This document shows positions 6,226-8,372 of a DNA stretch of 8,372 nt, in pieces. Both the position numbers and the translations under genes were made by a program. The notes beneath the pieces were generated by a model. It saw only the letters and a list, made by a program, of their open reading frames with translations, had not been told where the DNA came from and ran no database searches. The stretch lies in the NCBI GenBank assembly GCA_028292835.1, contig JAQGLP010000507.1, forward strand, positions 1-8,372, read 5' to 3'. The first letter of the stretch is position 1. The number at the start of each line of letters is the position of its first letter. This stretch comes from Variovorax sp. (GTDB lineage: Bacteria; Pseudomonadota; Gammaproteobacteria; Burkholderiales; Burkholderiaceae_C).

Positions 6226-6952
6226 ATGAACGCACGATTCAACACGTGGGCGCTGCAGTGGGAAGAACTGCAGTATCAGATCGCCCCTTGCTTCGGGCGC
6301 ATTGAACTGCGCCGACGCGCACGGGCCTACCTGGAGGGGCTGCTTGCGCCGCTGGAGCGCAAGAACGGCTGGCATTTGGCCGAGGCCCCGCCGGCGACGC
6401 ATCGCCAGACGGTGTGCAGGACTTCCTGGCGCGTGCGCGCTGGGATGCCGATGCGCTGCGCGACGTGCTGCTCAGCTACGTGATCGAGCACTTGGCTGAT
6501 CGCGATGGCGTGCTGGTGCTCGACGAGACGGGATTCCTGAAAAAGGGCGCGACAAGAGTGCGGGCGTGCAGCGTCAGTATTCGGGCACCGCGGGCCGCAT
6601 CGAGAACTGCCAGGTCGGCGTGTTCCTGGCTTATGCAACTGCCAAGGGCTACGCCTTCATCGATCGGGCGCTATGTGCTGGGCGTCACCAGTGGGCAGCA
6701 ACTTTACGGGCCGCGCCGCACGGTGGCCGAGATCGCCGAGGCTCTGCCACGGCGGGCGTGGCAGAGCCTCGGTTGCGGCCCCGGCGCCAAGGGGCCGCGC
6801 GTGTATCAGTGGGCTTACCAGGTGTACGGCACTACCGAGGACGGCTGGAGCGCGTGGTCCTGGCATGGTCACATTGGCGGCGACGTCACCAGCAGCGCGC
6901 CAAGCGGTACCACTGGGCGTGCCGCCTTCGTAAAGCGAAAGCCCGGCTGTAG
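6226..6952 (+). pseudogene. IS701-type transposase, broken by two frameshifts and two deletions
   Basis: The start ATG 6226 has GGAGG at 6215-6219 with a 6-base gap. Frame 1 gives MNARFNTWALQWEELQ to GWHLAEA. Near 6387-6390, in a C-rich stretch, the reading moves to frame 3 (AGDASPDGVQDFLARARWDADALR to DETGFLKKG). At 6549-6550 two extra bases (GC repeated) move it to frame 2 (DKSAGVQRQYSGTAGRIENCQ to FIDRAL). Around 6669-6674 a deletion joins FIDRAL to YVLGVTSGQ (frame 3), removing an expected 80-90 residues. Near 6842-6856 a second deletion joins the DGWSAW segment to the basic tail ERVVLAWSHWRRRHQQRAKRY (frame 2), whose TAG stop lies within the right inverted repeat. Of the presumed DDE residues, only the Asp of LDETGF remains. 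Deletion sizes are estimated from memory of the family. Confidence 0.85.
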
Positions 6953-6954
6953 TA
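6938..6954. repeat. Right terminal inverted repeat of the IS
   Basis: A 17-bp exact reverse complement of 6156-6172. It contains the stop codon (6950-6952) of the transposase remnant. Confidence 0.9.
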
Positions 6955-6958
6955 CTAG
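6955..6958. repeat. Right target-site duplication CTAG
   Basis: Exact copy of 6152-6155, directly outside the right inverted repeat. Removing the element and one copy restores the presumed original sequence, with the DUF4124 gene ending in CTAG followed by AGGGATCGC. Confidence 0.8.
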
Positions 6959-6971
6959 AGGGATCGCTCGA

Positions 6972-6989
6972 CGTGGGACCCTTCCCACG
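6972..6989 (+). terminator. Candidate terminator hairpin, displaced by the IS
   Basis: CGTGGG (6972-6977) and CCCACG (6984-6989) make a perfect 6-bp GC-rich stem with loop ACCCTT, followed by the pyrimidine-rich run GCTCTTCTTCGCCTTCCC. The run is not a pure T-tract, so strength is uncertain. Before the IS insertion it would have started only 16 bases after the DUF4124 stop, the normal place for the terminator of the pyrE-DUF4124 unit. Confidence 0.4.
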
Positions 6990-7062
6990 GCTCTTCTTCG
7001 CCTTCCCTCACAGGGGCGCCAAACGCGCGGCGCACGCTGTATTCCATTTTTAAGGAGTGCCC

Positions 7063-7569
7063 ATGAGCGCAACCCTTTTCTATGAAGACGCGGTCGACCT
7101 GCTGGACGCGGATCACAAACTGGTCCAGAAGCTGTTCCTCGACTACCAGGGCCTATGTGACGACGGCGCGCCGTCCGAGGACAGGCGGCAGCTGGCGCTC
7201 AAGATCTGCCAGGACCTCAGCGTCCACGCGCAGATCGAGGAGGAGATCTTCTACCCGGCCGTCCGGGCCGCCATCGACGATGACCCGCTGATGGAAGAGG
7301 CGCTGCGCGAGCACGCCGAGGCCAAGAAGGCGATCGCCCGGATCCAGGGCATGGCGCCCACGGACGCGAGTTACGACGACACGGTCAAGCAGCTGTTCAC
7401 GACCATCATGGACCACGTGATGGAAGAGCGCGAGCAGATCTTCCTGAAGGCGCGCTACTCCACTGCCGATCTGCGCGGCATGGTGCCCGAGCTTTACGCG
7501 CGCAAGAAAGCGCTGCAAAAGAGTGCGCCGGCGCGCAAGCCGGCCGGAAAGAAAAAGGTGACGTCATGA
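7063..7569 (+). CDS. Hemerythrin HHE-domain protein with lysine-rich tail
   Basis: A 168-residue cytoplasmic protein with a four-helix hemerythrin-like fold that would bind a di-iron (or other metal) centre. Candidate ligands are His18 (DADHKL), His55 and Glu59 (VHAQIEEEIFYPA), His84 (REHAEAKK), and His118 with Glu122 (MDHVMEEREQ). The set is complete for the HHE family. Residues 147-168 are a Lys/Ala/Pro-rich tail (KSAPARKPAGKKK) unlike the acidic body. Such proteins have been linked to oxygen, NO or oxidative stress handling, but the role of this one is not known. The start ATG 7063 is fixed by AAGGAG at 7052-7057, five bases upstream; a GTG at 7057 falls inside that site and is not the start. 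Its stop overlaps the start of the next gene (ATGA), so the two are co-translated. No clear promoter is seen; the only A/T patch is about 7039-7053. Confidence 0.88.
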   Translation: MSATLFYEDAVDLLDADHKLVQKLFLDYQGLCDDGAPSEDRRQLALKICQDLSVHAQIEEEIFYPAVRAAIDDDPLMEEALREHAEAKKAIARIQGMAPTDASYDDTVKQLFTTIMDHVMEEREQIFLKARYSTADLRGMVPELYARKKALQKSAPARKPAGKKKVTS

Positions 7570-8372
7570 AAGCACTGGTCTACAACGGGCCGCGGGATGT
7601 TCAGGTGAAGGACATGCCCGACGCCCGCATCGAGCGGCCCACGGATGCGCTGGTGCGCATCACCCGAACCAACATCTGCGGCTCGGACCTTCATATGTAC
7701 GAAGGGCGGACCGACATGAAGCCGGGCCGCATCCTCGGCCACGAGAATGTGGGCGAGGTGATCGAGGTCGGCCCGGCCGTAGACCGTGTCAAGGTCGGCG
7801 ACATGGTGTCCATGCCCTTCAACATCGGCTGCGGCTTTTGCGAGTACTGCGAGCGCGGGCTGAGCAACTACTGCCTGACCACCAATCCGGGGCTCGCCGG
7901 CGCCGCCTACGGGTTCGCCGACATGGGGCCCTACCACGGCGGCCAAGCGGAGCTGCTGCGCGTGCCCTATGCCGACTACAACTGCCTCATCCTGCCGCGC
8001 GATGCGCAGGAGAAGCAGACCGACTACGTGATGCTGTCCGACATCCTCCCGACGGGCTACCATGCCACCGAGCTGGCGCAACTGCGTCCCGGCGAGTCGG
8101 TGGTGATCTACGGCGCCGGCCCCGTCGGGCTGATGGCTGCCCTGTCGGCGACCATCAAGGGGGCCAGCCTGGTCATGGTAGTGGACACCCACAAGGACAG
8201 GCTGGCGCTGGCCGAGAAGATCGGCGCGGTGCCCATCGACGACAGCGAAGGCGGCGGCATCGAGCGCGTGATGGAACTGACCGGCGGGCGCGGCGCGGAC
8301 TGCGGCTGCGAGTGCGTGGGTTACCAGTGCTGCAACATGCATCAGGAGGAAGTGCCCAACCTCACGATGAAC
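7566..8372 (+). CDS. Zinc-dependent dehydrogenase, glutathione-independent formaldehyde dehydrogenase type (partial)
   Basis: The frame is open to the window end; 269 residues are present of an expected 390-400. It is a medium-chain zinc alcohol dehydrogenase with both zinc sites: catalytic Cys38 and His59-Glu60 (NICGSD, GHE), and structural Cys89, Cys92, Cys95, Cys103. The nucleotide-binding loop GAGPVG is at 183-188, with Asp207 at the end of the second strand favouring NAD. Segments AGAAYGFADMGPYHGGQAE (111-129), PYADYN and SDILPTGYH (158-166) are typical of the Pseudomonas putida formaldehyde dehydrogenase (FdhA) subgroup, which oxidises formaldehyde without glutathione. Substrate cannot be fixed from sequence; related members act on other alcohols or aldehydes. 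Residues 246-256 are unusually Cys-rich (CGCECVGYQCC). The start ATG 7566 overlaps the hemerythrin stop by three bases, with AAAGG seven bases upstream inside that gene. Confidence 0.88.
   Translation, partial: MKALVYNGPRDVQVKDMPDARIERPTDALVRITRTNICGSDLHMYEGRTDMKPGRILGHENVGEVIEVGPAVDRVKVGDMVSMPFNIGCGFCEYCERGLSNYCLTTNPGLAGAAYGFADMGPYHGGQAELLRVPYADYNCLILPRDAQEKQTDYVMLSDILPTGYHATELAQLRPGESVVIYGAGPVGLMAALSATIKGASLVMVVDTHKDRLALAEKIGAVPIDDSEGGGIERVMELTGGRGADCGCECVGYQCCNMHQEEVPNLTMN

Larger units (their letters stand above)
6156..6954 (+). mobile_element. Internally deleted IS701-family insertion sequence (799 bp)
   Basis: The element is bounded by perfect 17-bp inverted repeats and a 4-bp CTAG duplication, so both ends are exact. 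Fragments of an IS701-type transposase lie inside in three frames on the plus strand, in the correct order: the N-terminal part, the DETGFLKKG catalytic segment, the QRQYSGTAGRIENCQVGVFLA segment, the YVLGVTSGQ segment, and a basic C-terminal tail. Family members are about 1.3-1.5 kb, so roughly 0.5-0.7 kb has been lost internally. It is inserted between the DUF4124 gene and the hemerythrin operon. It cannot transpose by itself, but intact ends mean a related transposase could still move it. The family call rests on recognised protein motifs, not a search. Confidence 0.85.

Noticed and set aside
5460..6245. Minus-strand open frame opposite the DUF4124 gene
   Set aside because: It runs across the IS boundary and is antisense to a signal-peptide-bearing protein; no domain was recognised.
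6414..7085. Single 223-codon open frame crossing the IS right end
   Set aside because: Only parts of it align in character with the transposase. It runs out of the element through the inverted repeat into non-coding DNA, so it is a by-product of the frameshifts and not an intact gene.
7494..8342. Minus-strand open frame opposite the dehydrogenase gene
   Set aside because: The plus strand encodes a dehydrogenase with both zinc sites and a GxGxxG loop; the reverse frame is a GC-rich shadow.
1..8372. CRISPR array, tRNA, rRNA, riboswitch, or defence/toxin system
   Set aside because: No regularly spaced direct repeats, no cloverleaf or rRNA-like stretch, and no recognisable toxin-antitoxin, restriction or phage-defence protein were found on either strand.

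Overview
The window is GC-rich, densely packed bacterial chromosome. Gene content (AmpG-type permease, exodeoxyribonuclease III divergent from pyrE, a DUF4124 protein, an XcnA/FabF-like ketosynthase next to a chain-length-factor-type partner) and codon use suggest a betaproteobacterium, most likely a Comamonadaceae member (Variovorax/Acidovorax/Ramlibacter type). This is inferred from protein character alone; no search was possible.

Layout. Positions 1-2792 are all minus strand: an ampG-like muropeptide permease gene, then a 116-base gap holding a short hairpin repeat, then a ketoacyl-ACP synthase and the first codons of a second ketosynthase-fold gene that leaves the window. The last two look like part of an aryl-polyene/xanthomonadin-type fatty acid-like pathway. 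Divergent from ampG is an exported M48 zinc metalloprotease (2881-3720), followed by a 55-residue basic protein of unknown function (3771-3938). This converges on exodeoxyribonuclease III (minus, 3977-4780, TTG start). Only 14 bases separate the xth start from the divergent pyrE start (4795-5475). pyrE is followed 17 bases later by an exported DUF4124/coiled-coil protein (5493-6155).

The accessory element. An internally deleted IS701-like insertion sequence occupies 6156-6954 (799 bp). It has perfect 17-bp terminal inverted repeats and an exact 4-bp CTAG target duplication. It landed on the stop codon of the DUF4124 gene; because the duplicated target CTAG contains the TAG stop, the upstream protein was left intact. 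Its transposase is dead: two frameshifts and two large internal deletions, with two of the three presumed catalytic acidic residues missing. A hairpin just beyond the element was probably the original terminator of the pyrE-DUF4124 unit.

Positions 7063-8372 hold a translationally coupled pair (ATGA overlap): a hemerythrin-like HHE protein with a lysine-rich tail, and a zinc- and NAD-dependent dehydrogenase of the glutathione-independent formaldehyde dehydrogenase type, cut by the window end.

I see no tRNA, rRNA, CRISPR array, riboswitch or replication origin. There is no strong case for a wholly new system. The most informative items are the stop-codon insertion of the deletion-derivative IS, the hemerythrin-dehydrogenase operon, and the very tight xth/pyrE divergent junction.
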